A stretch of 32,600 bases of DNA from Bacillota bacterium (GTDB lineage Bacteria > Bacillota > Sulfobacillia > Symbiobacteriales > Symbiobacteriaceae), in contig JAMNXV010000037.1 in NCBI GenBank assembly GCA_023623185.1, positions 1 to 32,600 of the forward strand. The letters run 5' to 3'. Made by a program: the position numbers and the translations under genes. This document shows, one piece after another, positions 7,006 to 14,646 of the stretch. Position 1 is the stretch's first letter, and every line of letters begins with the position of its first letter. The notes under the pieces are model-generated. The model worked only from the letters and a program-made list of their open reading frames with translations. It was not told the origin of the DNA and ran no database searches.

Positions 7006-7632
7006 ATGAGCACACAGCTTGGTTTTCACGTGGACATGGAGAAGTGCATCGGCTGCAAGGCGTGCGAGGCGGCCTGCAAGGACTTCTACCGGCTGCCGCC
7101 GGAGATCCGCTGGCGCCGGGTCCGCTCCTTCGAGATGGGCGAGTTTCCCACCGCGCTGCGGGTCCACCTGACGCTGGCCTGCAACCACTGCGAGGACCCG
7201 GCCTGCATGAAGGGCTGTCCGGTGGAGGCGTACACCAAGCGGGCGGATGGCCTGGTGATCCACGATCCCGCCGCCTGCATCGGCTGCCAGTACTGCACCT
7301 GGACCTGCCCCTATGGTGTGCCGCAGTTCGACCCCGAGCACGGCGTGGTCTCCAAGTGCAACGGGTGCTATCAGCTGGTGGACCAGGGGCAGCTGCCCCG
7401 CTGCGTGCAGTCCTGCCTCACGGGGGCGCTCAGCTTCGGTGAGAGGGCGGCGCACGAGGCGGACAAGCGGCAGGCGGTGAAGGAGGCGCCGGGCTTCCCC
7501 GATCCCTCCGTCACCCGGCCCGCCACCCGGTTTGCCTGGCCCAGAAAGGGGCCGCAGCCTGAGCGGCAGGTGCGCGTGGCGCCGCCGCCCGCCGGGGCGG
7601 AGCGGGCAGCCGATGCGGGGGAGGTGAGGTAG
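7006..7632 (+). CDS. Four-cluster [4Fe-4S] electron-transfer subunit (DmsB/NrfC family)
   Basis: 208 residues with four ferredoxin-type cysteine groups: CIGCKACEAAC, CNHCEDPACMKGC, CIGCQYCTWTC (ending CPYG), and CNGCYQLVDQGQLPRCVQSC. This is the DmsB/NrfC/PhsB pattern of subunits that pass electrons between a membrane anchor and a molybdenum subunit. There is no signal peptide; such subunits are usually co-exported with the Tat-bearing partner. The tail after about residue 160 is Pro/Ala/Arg-rich and probably flexible. It begins 14 bases after the catalytic gene behind GGGGGG, and its stop is one base before the next start. Confidence 0.9.
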   Translation: MSTQLGFHVDMEKCIGCKACEAACKDFYRLPPEIRWRRVRSFEMGEFPTALRVHLTLACNHCEDPACMKGCPVEAYTKRADGLVIHDPAACIGCQYCTWTCPYGVPQFDPEHGVVSKCNGCYQLVDQGQLPRCVQSCLTGALSFGERAAHEADKRQAVKEAPGFPDPSVTRPATRFAWPRKGPQPERQVRVAPPPAGAERAADAGEVR

Positions 7633-7633
7633 C

Positions 7634-8629
7634 ATGGCGGAGTGGCTGCACGAAGCGCAGTACAGTCTGGTCGTCTTTACGGTCCTAATTCAGGTGACCG
7701 TCGGGGCGCTCTGGGTGCTGGCGGCCGCCGATCTGCAGCTGGCGCAGGCGCCGGACGCCGTCCGGGCGCGGTTCACCCGGCTGGGCAGCGCCCTCCTGGT
7801 GCCCGTGGCGGCGGTCGGCCTGCTGTTCTCCACCACCCACCTGGGCCGGCCGCTGCTGGCCATCCGGGCCCTGCGTCACTGGGAGAGCTCGTGGATGTCG
7901 CGGGAGATCTGGGCGACAGGTCTCTTCTTCGGGCTCATCGCCCTGTACACGGTGCTCTGGTGGTGGCGGCCTGAGGCCGGGAAGGCCCGCCGGAGCATCG
8001 GCGCCCTCGGCGCGGTCGTCGGCGCCGCGACCATCGTCACGCAGGCGATGATCTATCTCATCCCCGGTCGTCCCATGTGGAACCACTGGTCCACCGTGGT
8101 CCTCTTCTTCGGCACCGCCCTGACCCTGGGGCCGCTGGCGGTGGCCGCGCTGCACGGCGCCGTGTGGAGCGGCCTCCGGAGTCGCACGCGGGCGGGAGAT
8201 GCCGGCCCGGCCGAGGCGGGCGCGGTGCTCCGCACCTCGTACCGGCACGTGGGGCCGGCGCTGCTGGCCGGCTCTGTGGTTTACGGCATCGGGCTGCTGG
8301 CGCGGCTGAGCCACCTCTTTGGCGGGGCCGCGGCCGCTCTGGCCACGCCGGGGGCCGCGGGCAAGGCGGCGGTGGGCGGCGAGACGGTGAAGACCGCCCT
8401 GCTGTTGGGCCAGCAGGTGGTGGCGATGAACAGCCCGCTGCTGTGGCTGGAGATCTCCCTGGCGGTCGGGGTGCCCGCGCTGCTGGGCGTGGCGCTCTGG
8501 ACGCTGAGCGGCCAGGGCGGGAGCCTGAGGAGTTGCGGCCAGCTGGTGGCCGCCGGTCTCGGCCTTGCGCTGCTGGGCAACTTGGCGGGCCGTGCGCTCT
8601 TCTACCTGAGCGGCCAGCCCTGGTTCTAG
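7634..8629 (+). CDS. DmsC-like membrane anchor subunit of the molybdoenzyme
   Basis: 331 residues, highly hydrophobic, about eight membrane helices. DmsC family features include the N-terminal EAQYSLVVFTVLIQVTVGALWVL-type helix and STTHLGRPLLAIRALRHWESSWMSREI, a conserved segment between helices 2 and 3. DmsC proteins oxidise quinol at the membrane and hand electrons to the Fe-S subunit. The gene starts one base after the preceding stop, with GGGGGAGGTGAGG upstream, so translation is probably coupled. Pairing a NapA-like catalytic subunit with a DmsC-type anchor is less usual than with NapB/NapC. Confidence 0.88.
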   Translation: MAEWLHEAQYSLVVFTVLIQVTVGALWVLAAADLQLAQAPDAVRARFTRLGSALLVPVAAVGLLFSTTHLGRPLLAIRALRHWESSWMSREIWATGLFFGLIALYTVLWWWRPEAGKARRSIGALGAVVGAATIVTQAMIYLIPGRPMWNHWSTVVLFFGTALTLGPLAVAALHGAVWSGLRSRTRAGDAGPAEAGAVLRTSYRHVGPALLAGSVVYGIGLLARLSHLFGGAAAALATPGAAGKAAVGGETVKTALLLGQQVVAMNSPLLWLEISLAVGVPALLGVALWTLSGQGGSLRSCGQLVAAGLGLALLGNLAGRALFYLSGQPWF

Positions 8630-8644
8630 AGGGGAGGGGGAGCG

Positions 8645-8827
8645 ATGAACTCGACCCGGCGGAAGGCGATCCTGACGCTCTTCACCGGCGCCCTGGCTGC
8701 TTTGGCCGCGGCGGCGGCCCGGAAGGGGCTGCCCAGGGCCGGCGCGGCGGCGCGCCGGCTGGCGAAGCCGGCGATGCAGCAGGCGAAGGTGGAGATGTAT
8801 GGGTATACGGAAGTGAACCTGAGTTAG
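8645..8827 (+). CDS. Small hydrophobic protein of the molybdoenzyme operon, unknown function
   Basis: 60 residues starting MNSTRRKAILTLFTGALAALAAAAARKG: a basic start, a hydrophobic helix (about 8-24), then a basic Ala/Arg-rich part and a Tyr-containing tail MYGYTEVNLS. It has GGGGAGGGGG upstream of ATG 8645 and follows the anchor gene by 15 bases, so it is probably translated and co-transcribed. I do not recognise the family. It may be a small membrane-associated accessory protein. No cysteine is present, so it carries no Fe-S cluster or covalent haem. Confidence 0.55.
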   Translation: MNSTRRKAILTLFTGALAALAAAAARKGLPRAGAAARRLAKPAMQQAKVEMYGYTEVNLS

Positions 8828-8901
8828 TCCCCGAGTTCAGCGGACCGGGCTCCCCGGGCTGCCGCTCTGTCGCTTCTGATTGGGCCGCGGGACTTCTGGG
8901 A

Positions 8902-8923
8902 GCCCTTCACCGCCTGCTTATGG
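8902..8923 (-). repeat. Dispersed 22-bp repeat, copy 1
   Basis: On the minus strand this reads CCATAAGCAGGCGGTGAAGG followed by GC, an exact match over 22 bases to 22222-22243 on the plus strand. Both copies have a TGTGTCA a short way upstream. It lies in the otherwise empty convergent gap between the small hydrophobic gene and the MoaD-like gene. A 6-bp hairpin (GGCCAG/CTGGCC) is also present near 8948-8962. Confidence 0.6.
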
Positions 8924-8990
8924 CGTTCCGATGACACAGAGGGATGCGGCCAGAATCTGGCCATATCCCCGCAACAGTGTGATCAAGACG

Positions 8991-9227
8991 TCACCCACCC
9001 GCCGCCGGGGAGAGGAGGTAGAGCACGTCGCCCGCCTTCAGGGGGGTGCGCAGGCCCGCCCGCTCGCCGTTCACAAAGACCGCCGCCTGCAGGAGCGGGC
9101 CCGCGCCGGGCAGCCCCAGGGCGGCGGCGGTTTTTTCCAGGGCCTCGGCCACCGTCGCCGCGTCCACCTCCACCTGGCGCCGGCCGGCGTCCAGCCGCAA
9201 GGTGCCGAAGAGGCGCACCGTCACCAT
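8991..9227 (-). CDS. MoaD/ThiS-like sulfur-carrier protein
   Basis: 78 residues with a beta-grasp pattern, MVTVRLFGTLRL at the start, VFVNGERAGLRTPLKAGDVLYLLSPAAGG at the end. The C-terminal Gly-Gly is the group activated and thiocarboxylated in MoaD, which delivers dithiolene sulfur to molybdopterin. The ATG lies within the last codons of the AOR gene (overlap 9221-9227), with GGGAGGTG upstream, so it is coupled to AOR translation. MoaD-like proteins often sit beside AOR genes and may be devoted to the tungsten or molybdenum pterin of that enzyme. Confidence 0.87.
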   Translation of the reverse strand: MVTVRLFGTLRLDAGRRQVEVDAATVAEALEKTAAALGLPGAGPLLQAAVFVNGERAGLRTPLKAGDVLYLLSPAAGG

Positions 9228-11221
9228 GCGCCCACCTCCCGCTGGATCCTGAGCCGGCGCAGCAGGGCAGGCGTCGGCACGCCGTCGGGCGTCCAGCCCC
9301 GCAGCCGGTAGTACTGCCGCTTCATCGGCGCCAGCGGCACCCTGGTGCGGGGGTCGCCCGGCACCTGCTCGACGGACTTCAGCCGCTCGGGCAGGTCGTC
9401 GTCCGCCGCCGTCACGCCAAGGCGCGTGTTCACCAGCCGCTCCAGGTTGTAGCCCCGCTCGCCGATGAGCTTCAGGCGGCCGAGGTCCATCTTCATTCCC
9501 GTTACCGCCTCCAGCGCGTGGGTGAGCGGCAGGCCCGGCAGGTGGATGGGCATCCAGCGCAGCCAGAGGATGAGGGCCACGGGGCCGCCGACCCACGGCA
9601 GGAGCCGGTTGACGGCCCGGGCGAGCAGGCCGTTGGGCCGGTTCAGCAGGGCGGCGGGGAAGACGTCGTACGAGCTGAATAGGCAGTTGCCCGCGGCGGA
9701 GATGGCCTCCATCAGGTCCTGCATCAGCATGGTGAGGGCCGCCTTGGCCCGCGGCGTCTGTGGGTCCATCTCGAGCCCCAGCCCCTCCAGCACGGCCAGG
9801 TAGCCCGCGTTCAGGTGGCAGCCTCCCCGGTTGGAGACGGCGTAGCCCAGCCCCTGCCCCACGGCAGCCCGGGGTTCGTAGGCGGGCAGCTCGAGCCCCT
9901 TCACCTGCATGGCGAAGCCCATCCCGCCGAACCGCTCGGCCAGCCGGCGGCTGCCCTCGGCCAGCAGGTCGCCGATGCCCCGCCGGTGGGCGATGTCCTC
10001 GAAGAGCCGGGGCAGGTCCTGCACCTCGCCGAAGCGCAGGCCGTTCTCCCAGAGCCCCTTCTCGTTCAGCTCCATGGCGAAGGCGATGGTGCCGCCTGTG
10101 GAGATGGAATCCATGCCCAGCTCGTCCAGTAGGTGGTTCCAGCGGATGATCGCCGGGAGGTCGGCGTTCTCCAGGTTGGGCCCCAGCAGCACAATGGTCT
10201 CCAGTTCGGGCCCCTTCACCCGGCGGCCCTTCGGGCCGGCCTTCTGGCCGCTGCCAGTGGCCCGGGGGGCGCCTGCGCCCGCGCACTCCGCCTCGGCGGC
10301 GCCTGCGCCCGCGCCCTCCTCGGGCAGGCTGACCTCGCGCCCGCAGTGGACGGGGCAGCCGGTGCAGCCGCCGTTGCGGATCAGGTGCGCCTCGGCCAGC
10401 GTCTCGCCGGAGACGGCGTCGAACCGCTCAAACTGCCCCCGGCTGAAGTTGCGGGTGGCCAGCATCCGGCGGGCGTGCATCCCGGCGAGCAGCCCGGCCG
10501 TGCCCAGCCGTGGCAGCTGGTTGCCGGTGATGGGATGCGCCCGCAGCTCCTGCGCCCAGCCCTTGATCCGGCTCCGCACCTGTTCCTGTCGGGCGACGGG
10601 CACCACCTTGCGGCCGTGGGCCACCAGGGCCTTCAGGTTCTTGGCGCCGAAGACCGCGCCGATGCCGGCCCTGGCCGCCATGCGGTCGTCGCTGACCAGG
10701 CCGGCATAGCGGACCCGGTTCTCCCCCGCCGGCCCGATGACCAGCTTGCCGGTGCGGGGCGGGAGGGCCGCCTGGGTCTCGCCGGTGGTCATGCCCCACA
10801 GGTCGGAGGCGTCGTGGAAGCGGACCCCGTCCTCCGCGATCTCCACCCAGACCGGGGCGTCGGCCCGGCCGGTGATGACCAGCCCGTCGCAGCCGGCCTT
10901 CTTCAGGTGCAGCCCGAAGGAGCCGCCGCAGTTGGAGGAGGCGAGCAGCCCGGTGAGGGGGGAGATGCTGGAGACGTTGAACCGGCTCGCCATGGGGGCG
11001 CCGGTGCCGGTGAGCGGCCCGGTGGTGACGACGATGACGTTCTCGGGCCCGAAGGGGTCCAGCGGACCCGTGATCAGGTCCGCCAGGATGCGTGCTGCCA
11101 GCACCTTGCCGCCCAGGTAAAGCTCGCGCTGCTCGTCGGAGATCGGGTACTCACTCACCTCACGGGTGGTGAGGTCGATCTTCAGCATCCGGCCCATGTA
11201 GCCGCCAAACCGCGTGGTCAT
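9221..11221 (-). CDS. Aldehyde:ferredoxin oxidoreductase (tungsten/molybdenum pterin enzyme)
   Basis: About 666 residues. AOR family features: N-terminal pterin-binding beta domain (MGRMLKIDLTTREV, YLGGKVLAARIL, FGPENVIVVTTGPLTGTGAPMASR), SNCGGSFGLHLKKAGCDGLVITG, and the cubane cysteines CTGCPVHC (about residue 300) with the distal Cys near the C-terminal third (AAGNCLFSSY). AORs oxidise aldehydes to acids using ferredoxin, usually with tungsten. An Ala/Gly-rich segment of about 30 residues follows CPVHC, where the family normally goes straight to GPE; it contains a 17-base direct repeat. ATG 11221 is preferred over GTG 11230 because AAGGAAGG is then correctly spaced. The MoaD-like gene overlaps its end. 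Confidence 0.9.
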   Translation of the reverse strand: MTTRFGGYMGRMLKIDLTTREVSEYPISDEQRELYLGGKVLAARILADLITGPLDPFGPENVIVVTTGPLTGTGAPMASRFNVSSISPLTGLLASSNCGGSFGLHLKKAGCDGLVITGRADAPVWVEIAEDGVRFHDASDLWGMTTGETQAALPPRTGKLVIGPAGENRVRYAGLVSDDRMAARAGIGAVFGAKNLKALVAHGRKVVPVARQEQVRSRIKGWAQELRAHPITGNQLPRLGTAGLLAGMHARRMLATRNFSRGQFERFDAVSGETLAEAHLIRNGGCTGCPVHCGREVSLPEEGAGAGAAEAECAGAGAPRATGSGQKAGPKGRRVKGPELETIVLLGPNLENADLPAIIRWNHLLDELGMDSISTGGTIAFAMELNEKGLWENGLRFGEVQDLPRLFEDIAHRRGIGDLLAEGSRRLAERFGGMGFAMQVKGLELPAYEPRAAVGQGLGYAVSNRGGCHLNAGYLAVLEGLGLEMDPQTPRAKAALTMLMQDLMEAISAAGNCLFSSYDVFPAALLNRPNGLLARAVNRLLPWVGGPVALILWLRWMPIHLPGLPLTHALEAVTGMKMDLGRLKLIGERGYNLERLVNTRLGVTAADDDLPERLKSVEQVPGDPRTRVPLAPMKRQYYRLRGWTPDGVPTPALLRRLRIQREVGAW
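10268..10314. repeat. Two 17-bp direct repeats inside the AOR gene
   Basis: GGCGCCTGCGCCCGCGC occurs at 10268-10284 and again at 10298-10314, a period of 30 bases or ten codons. It encodes the repeated AGAGA of the low-complexity insertion, so the insert probably grew by in-frame slippage. Confidence 0.7.
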
Positions 11222-11256
11222 CCGCCTCACCTTCCTTTCTGCCGCCGAACCCGCGC

Positions 11257-11910
11257 TTACGGGAAGAACCAGATTATGAACTGGTGGAATACAACATGAG
11301 ACGAACTGGGCACGTAGATCACGCCGTCGAAGAGGAACTCCTCCGGGTGGGCCCGCGCGTAATCCAGGATCACCGTATCGAGGTCGGTCTGCGCCTCCAG
11401 CTCCCAGAACCGCTGGGTAATCTCCCCGAAGTCCGGTTTCAGCTGATCCAGCAGCGCCTCACGCTCGCGCCTGTCCAGGGGCGGGTCGCCGCCCAGCAGG
11501 TCTGCGGACGCCCGGAGGTTGTCGGCGAACTCTTCCAGCCCCAGCAGTTCGAACCCGGCCAGGACATCGCGCCAGACGATGCCGGTGGAGTTGCCGTAGA
11601 ACTGGCCGTGCCCGCCGTTGTCCACCTCAGCCCGGTACCACTGGATGGCGTTGACCAGCCGCTGGGCCCGGGTGAAGGGGGCGAGGCTCTCCTCGTAGGC
11701 GGCGGGGCCGTCGTAGATGGTGACGGTCCACCACACGGGCTCGATGAGATCCATGACGTCGTCGATGGCGGCGATGCGGGCCTCGTCGATGCGGATGTGC
11801 TTCGGCCGAGTCTCGGGTTCTCTGCGCACGTGGGCGATGCTCCGGCCGGTGACGAAGACCACCGCCAGGGCGGCGGCCAGCGCCACGGCAAAGCGGATGA
11901 ATCTACGCAC
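11257..11910 (-). CDS. Exported or membrane-anchored DMP19-like (DUF4375) protein
   Basis: 217 residues from GTG 11910, with GGGAGGTG six bases upstream. The N-terminus RRFIRFAVALAAALAVVFVTG is a signal peptide or membrane anchor. The core VNAIQWYRAEVDNGGHGQFYGNSTG followed by a helix with LAGFELLGLEEFADNLRASADLL matches the DMP19/DUF4375 family, where the NGG-x-QF-x-N pattern is conserved. The DMP19 family includes a Neisseria DNA-mimic, but most members have no known role, and an exported member is unlikely to be a DNA mimic. It lies alone, divergent from the next gene. Confidence 0.75.
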   Translation of the reverse strand: MRRFIRFAVALAAALAVVFVTGRSIAHVRREPETRPKHIRIDEARIAAIDDVMDLIEPVWWTVTIYDGPAAYEESLAPFTRAQRLVNAIQWYRAEVDNGGHGQFYGNSTGIVWRDVLAGFELLGLEEFADNLRASADLLGGDPPLDRREREALLDQLKPDFGEITQRFWELEAQTDLDTVILDYARAHPEEFLFDGVIYVPSSSHVVFHQFIIWFFP

Positions 11911-12043
11911 ACACGCACCTCCCGTAAGCCGCTCGGCGTGAGTGGAGCCGGCGGAAGGTGAAACCTGCCTCCCCGGCAACACCGTCTACTTCACGGAAAC
12001 TTATGGCTTGTCTTCGCTATCGCGCCTCGAAGGAGGATAGGTC

Positions 12044-12685
12044 GTGCGAAAAGGCCTGATCGCGCTGCTGCTGGGGATCGCGCTGCTGGGGGCGCCCGTT
12101 CTGTCGGGGAAGGCGCGGGCCCTGTCCTGCGAGCAGCGGCTGGACGACTACGCCCTGGTGGTGCTGGGCCGGATCCAGAGCGCCCGGCCGATTCCAGGGG
12201 AGAAGCCGATGGTGGTGCAGCTCCCGTCGGCAGACGGCAGGCTCCTGATCCGCCTCTTGGAGCCATATGTGGCCAGTACCGAGGTGACCATGGAGGTCGA
12301 CCGCTACCTGAAGGGCGAGGGGCCGCCCACGTTGACCTTCGTCTACACCTACAGCGGGTATCGCCGTGTGACCGCCAGCGGACTGCAGGTCTACATCGGC
12401 CTGGACTACAGCCCGGAAGACCAGCGGTACACGGCTTCGGACTGTTCGCTGCTGATCAGCGCCACGACCAGGGACGAGGGGGAACAGTGGACGCTCAGGC
12501 GCCTGCACGACATGTACGGCCGGGGGCGGCGGCCCGTGCAACCGCTGCGGGGCCAGGGGCTGCTGTGGGGAAGCATGGGCGCGCTGGCGGCGATGGTGGG
12601 CGCTGCCCACACCCGGCGGGGGCGGCTCAGAGGGCCTGCCGCAGGATCTGCAGCACGTCGTCGAGCCCGGCCTCCTTCGGGTTGA
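12044..12685 (+). CDS. Exported protein of unknown function with C-terminal membrane segment
   Basis: 213 residues from GTG 12044, preceded by GAAGGAGG. The first 26 residues form a signal peptide (RKGLIALLLGIALLGAPVLSGKARA). The mature part starts SCEQRLDDYALVVLGRIQSARP, contains TMEVDRYLKGEGPPTLTFVYTYSG and a second Cys (ASDCSLLI), and ends with a hydrophobic stretch (LLWGSMGALAAMVGAA) and an Arg-rich tail. This resembles small-signal-peptide proteins with an all-beta domain and a C-terminal anchor, where the two cysteines may pair. I do not recognise a named family. The last 59 bases overlap the convergent alcohol dehydrogenase gene. Confidence 0.7.
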   Translation: MRKGLIALLLGIALLGAPVLSGKARALSCEQRLDDYALVVLGRIQSARPIPGEKPMVVQLPSADGRLLIRLLEPYVASTEVTMEVDRYLKGEGPPTLTFVYTYSGYRRVTASGLQVYIGLDYSPEDQRYTASDCSLLISATTRDEGEQWTLRRLHDMYGRGRRPVQPLRGQGLLWGSMGALAAMVGAAHTRRGRLRGPAAGSAARRRARPPSG

Positions 12686-13811
12686 GCAGCAGGGCGCCGT
12701 CGTTGATGGCCGTGCGGGCGATGGCCGGAAGCACATCGTCGGTCACGCCCACGTCGCGGAGCCTGAGGGGCAGACCGCAGGCCTCGTGGAGCCGCTGGCT
12801 GAAGGCCCGCACCACGGCGATGGCCTGCTGCCCGCGCTCCGGGGCCGGCGTCGCCGCGTAGAGCTCGGGCCCGGCCAGGGCCAGCAGCAATCGGCCATAG
12901 CGCTCGTGCACCAGGTCCAGGTTGTACTCCATGACGTGGGGAAGCAGGATGGCCATGGCGTCGCCGTGCGCCACCCTGCAGATGGCCCCCACGGCGTGGC
13001 CGATGGCATGGACCAGCCCCACCATCGCGTTGGAGAAGGCCGCTCCGGCCATGAGGGCGGCGTTGGCCATGGCCAGGCGCGCCTCGGTGTCGTGGCCATT
13101 GGCCACCGCCCTGGGCAGATGGTCGCGGATCAGTTCGATGGCCGCCCAGGCGTAAGCGTCGCTCAGCGGGTTGCGCTGAACCGACGTGTAGCTCTCGATC
13201 GCGTGAACCAGGGCGTCCATGCCCGTGGAGGCGGTGATGCGGGGCGGCAGCGAGCGGGTCAGGCGCGGGTCGAGCACGGCCAGGTCCGGGAGCAGGTGGT
13301 GCGAGACGAACTCCATCTTCACCTGCCGCTCCGGGTGGGCGATGACCGCCACCAGGGTGGCCTCGGAGCCGGTGCCGGCCGTGGTCGGGATGACGGCGAA
13401 GGGCACGCGCCGCGCCGGCTTCACGATGTCGGCGCCCATGTACTGCATGATGTCGTCTGTCTCCTGGCCGATCAGCACCCGCAGCCCCTTGGCGGTGTCG
13501 ATGACGGAGCCGCCCCCCAGGGCGATGATGCTGTCACAGCCGGCCTCACGGAAGACTCGGCCGGCAGCGTTCACCACATGCACCGAAGAGTCCGGCGGGA
13601 TCTCGGTGAACTGGGCGGCGATGACGAGCTCGGAGCCCCGCAGCGCGGATTCGAGGATGCGGGTGAGCCCCACCTCCACCAGCTGCTGGTTGGTGAGCAG
13701 GATGGGACGGCTGGCGCTGAGGTGCGCCATCTCGTACGGCAGGTTCTCCAGCGCGTGATCACCCGACAGCACCTTGACCGGATTGTAGAACTCATAATAC
13801 CGCGGGAGCAC
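12627..13811 (-). CDS. Iron-dependent (group III) alcohol dehydrogenase
   Basis: 394 residues. Typical Fe-ADH pattern: NAD(P)-binding GGGSVIDTAKGL, then IPTTAGTGSEAT, and metal ligands in TGMDALVHAIESYTS and GLVHAIGHAVGAICRVAHGDAMA. The start is taken as GTG 13811, eight bases after AGGAGG; an upstream GTG at 13820 abuts that site. Likely reaction: interconversion of a short-chain alcohol and aldehyde with NAD(P)H. It is downstream of the SCP2-like gene by 13 bases, so the two are probably co-transcribed. A link to the aldehyde steps at either end of the window (EutG-like role) is possible but not shown. Confidence 0.9.
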   Translation of the reverse strand: MLPRYYEFYNPVKVLSGDHALENLPYEMAHLSASRPILLTNQQLVEVGLTRILESALRGSELVIAAQFTEIPPDSSVHVVNAAGRVFREAGCDSIIALGGGSVIDTAKGLRVLIGQETDDIMQYMGADIVKPARRVPFAVIPTTAGTGSEATLVAVIAHPERQVKMEFVSHHLLPDLAVLDPRLTRSLPPRITASTGMDALVHAIESYTSVQRNPLSDAYAWAAIELIRDHLPRAVANGHDTEARLAMANAALMAGAAFSNAMVGLVHAIGHAVGAICRVAHGDAMAILLPHVMEYNLDLVHERYGRLLLALAGPELYAATPAPERGQQAIAVVRAFSQRLHEACGLPLRLRDVGVTDDVLPAIARTAINDGALLLNPKEAGLDDVLQILRQAL

Positions 13812-13824
13812 GTGGGGCACCTCC

Positions 13825-14304
13825 TCAAGCTGTCAGCAGCGTGCTCAGGTAGACGCGGGCCGCCGACACCTCGCGCTCGGGGACCCGCTGCATGATGCGC
13901 CGGGTGATCAGTCCCGGGAAAAGGTAGGCCTCGGTGATGAGCATAACGCGCACCACCGACATGGCAAAGGTGAGGTCGCCCTTCATGGTCATACGGCGCT
14001 GGGCGTAGGCCTGGGCGATGGACTGCCTGCCCAGAAAGACCGGCAGGGCCCCTTCCGGGTGCTTGAACTGAATCACCAAATCGGCAGCGGGTTCCGCCCT
14101 CAGACCCAGGAACCGCAGCCGCCCGTCCGATTTCGTGAGGGCCATGGCCGGGCCCGTCGGCGCGATCTGCAGGCAGAGCCCCTGCCCTTCCGCCCAGCCG
14201 GCAACCTCGGCCGCTGCGCGGCTGTCGAGCCTGGCGCATGCGCAGATGCCCCGGCCCAGGAACCAGAGGAGAATGCGAAGGAGGAGGGCCTTCAGCCACC
14301 TCAC
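13825..14304 (-). CDS. SCP2-like (sterol carrier) domain protein with N-terminal hydrophobic segment
   Basis: 159 residues from GTG 14304, AAAGGAG eight bases upstream. The N-terminus (RWLKALLLRILLWFLGRGI) is an amphipathic or membrane helix. The remainder has the SCP2 pattern: ADLVIQFKHPEGALPVFLGRQSIAQAYAQRRMTMKGDLTFAMSVVRVM, i.e. a strand, a helix and the MTMKGD strand before a helix. SCP2 folds bind lipids or fatty acyl groups. It precedes the iron alcohol dehydrogenase in one transcription unit. Function in bacteria mostly unknown; the lipid-binding role is inferred. Confidence 0.7.
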   Translation of the reverse strand: MRWLKALLLRILLWFLGRGICACARLDSRAAAEVAGWAEGQGLCLQIAPTGPAMALTKSDGRLRFLGLRAEPAADLVIQFKHPEGALPVFLGRQSIAQAYAQRRMTMKGDLTFAMSVVRVMLITEAYLFPGLITRRIMQRVPEREVSAARVYLSTLLTA

Positions 14305-14344
14305 CGGCGACTCTCCTTTCCGACCATCATCGCATGATATGTAT

Positions 14345-14646
14345 GCCAATTCGCTGACTCCCCGCCAGAATCCTGTACGTCTGGCGATGCTCCGCGCCGT
14401 CCGCGGGGGCGGCAGGACAGGGCTCGGGCGGACAATGTAGTCCTTTTGGCTGAGAGGCCGGCCAGCAGCGCCGGCCTTATGCAATGCCGCAAAACCGCAC
14501 CGGGAATGGCTTTGACGCCCCGCGCAAGACATAACCCGGAATTATGACGGATATCAACATTACGTCTTTGTGTCTAGAAAGATTCTAGTTTATCGTGAGA
14601 TTACAAACGGCGTACGCCGTGGAACCACGCAGAGGAGGATGCAGGC
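14345..14646. promoter_or_regulatory. Peroxidase gene upstream region with two inverted repeats
   Basis: This gap holds two dyads ahead of the cytochrome c peroxidase: CTAGAA-AGA-TTCTAG (14574-14588) and the fully palindromic ACGGCGTACGCCGT (14607-14620), the latter 26 bases before the start codon. A TTGACG is found at 14510-14515, without a well-placed -10. The palindromes look like operator sites or leader structure; which regulator binds is unknown. Confidence 0.45.

Noticed and set aside
4781-7015. A 744-codon open frame on the minus strand opposite the molybdoenzyme gene
   Set aside because: It is antisense to a clearly conserved protein and arises from the GC-rich third codon positions. 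It has no family features or ribosome site. The same applies to long antisense frames at 22577-24391, 24974-26545, 26253-27881 and 28736-30856.
8991-10286. A 431-codon minus-strand frame
   Set aside because: Only its last 78 codons are real (the MoaD-like protein from 9227). The rest is the AOR gene read in the wrong frame.
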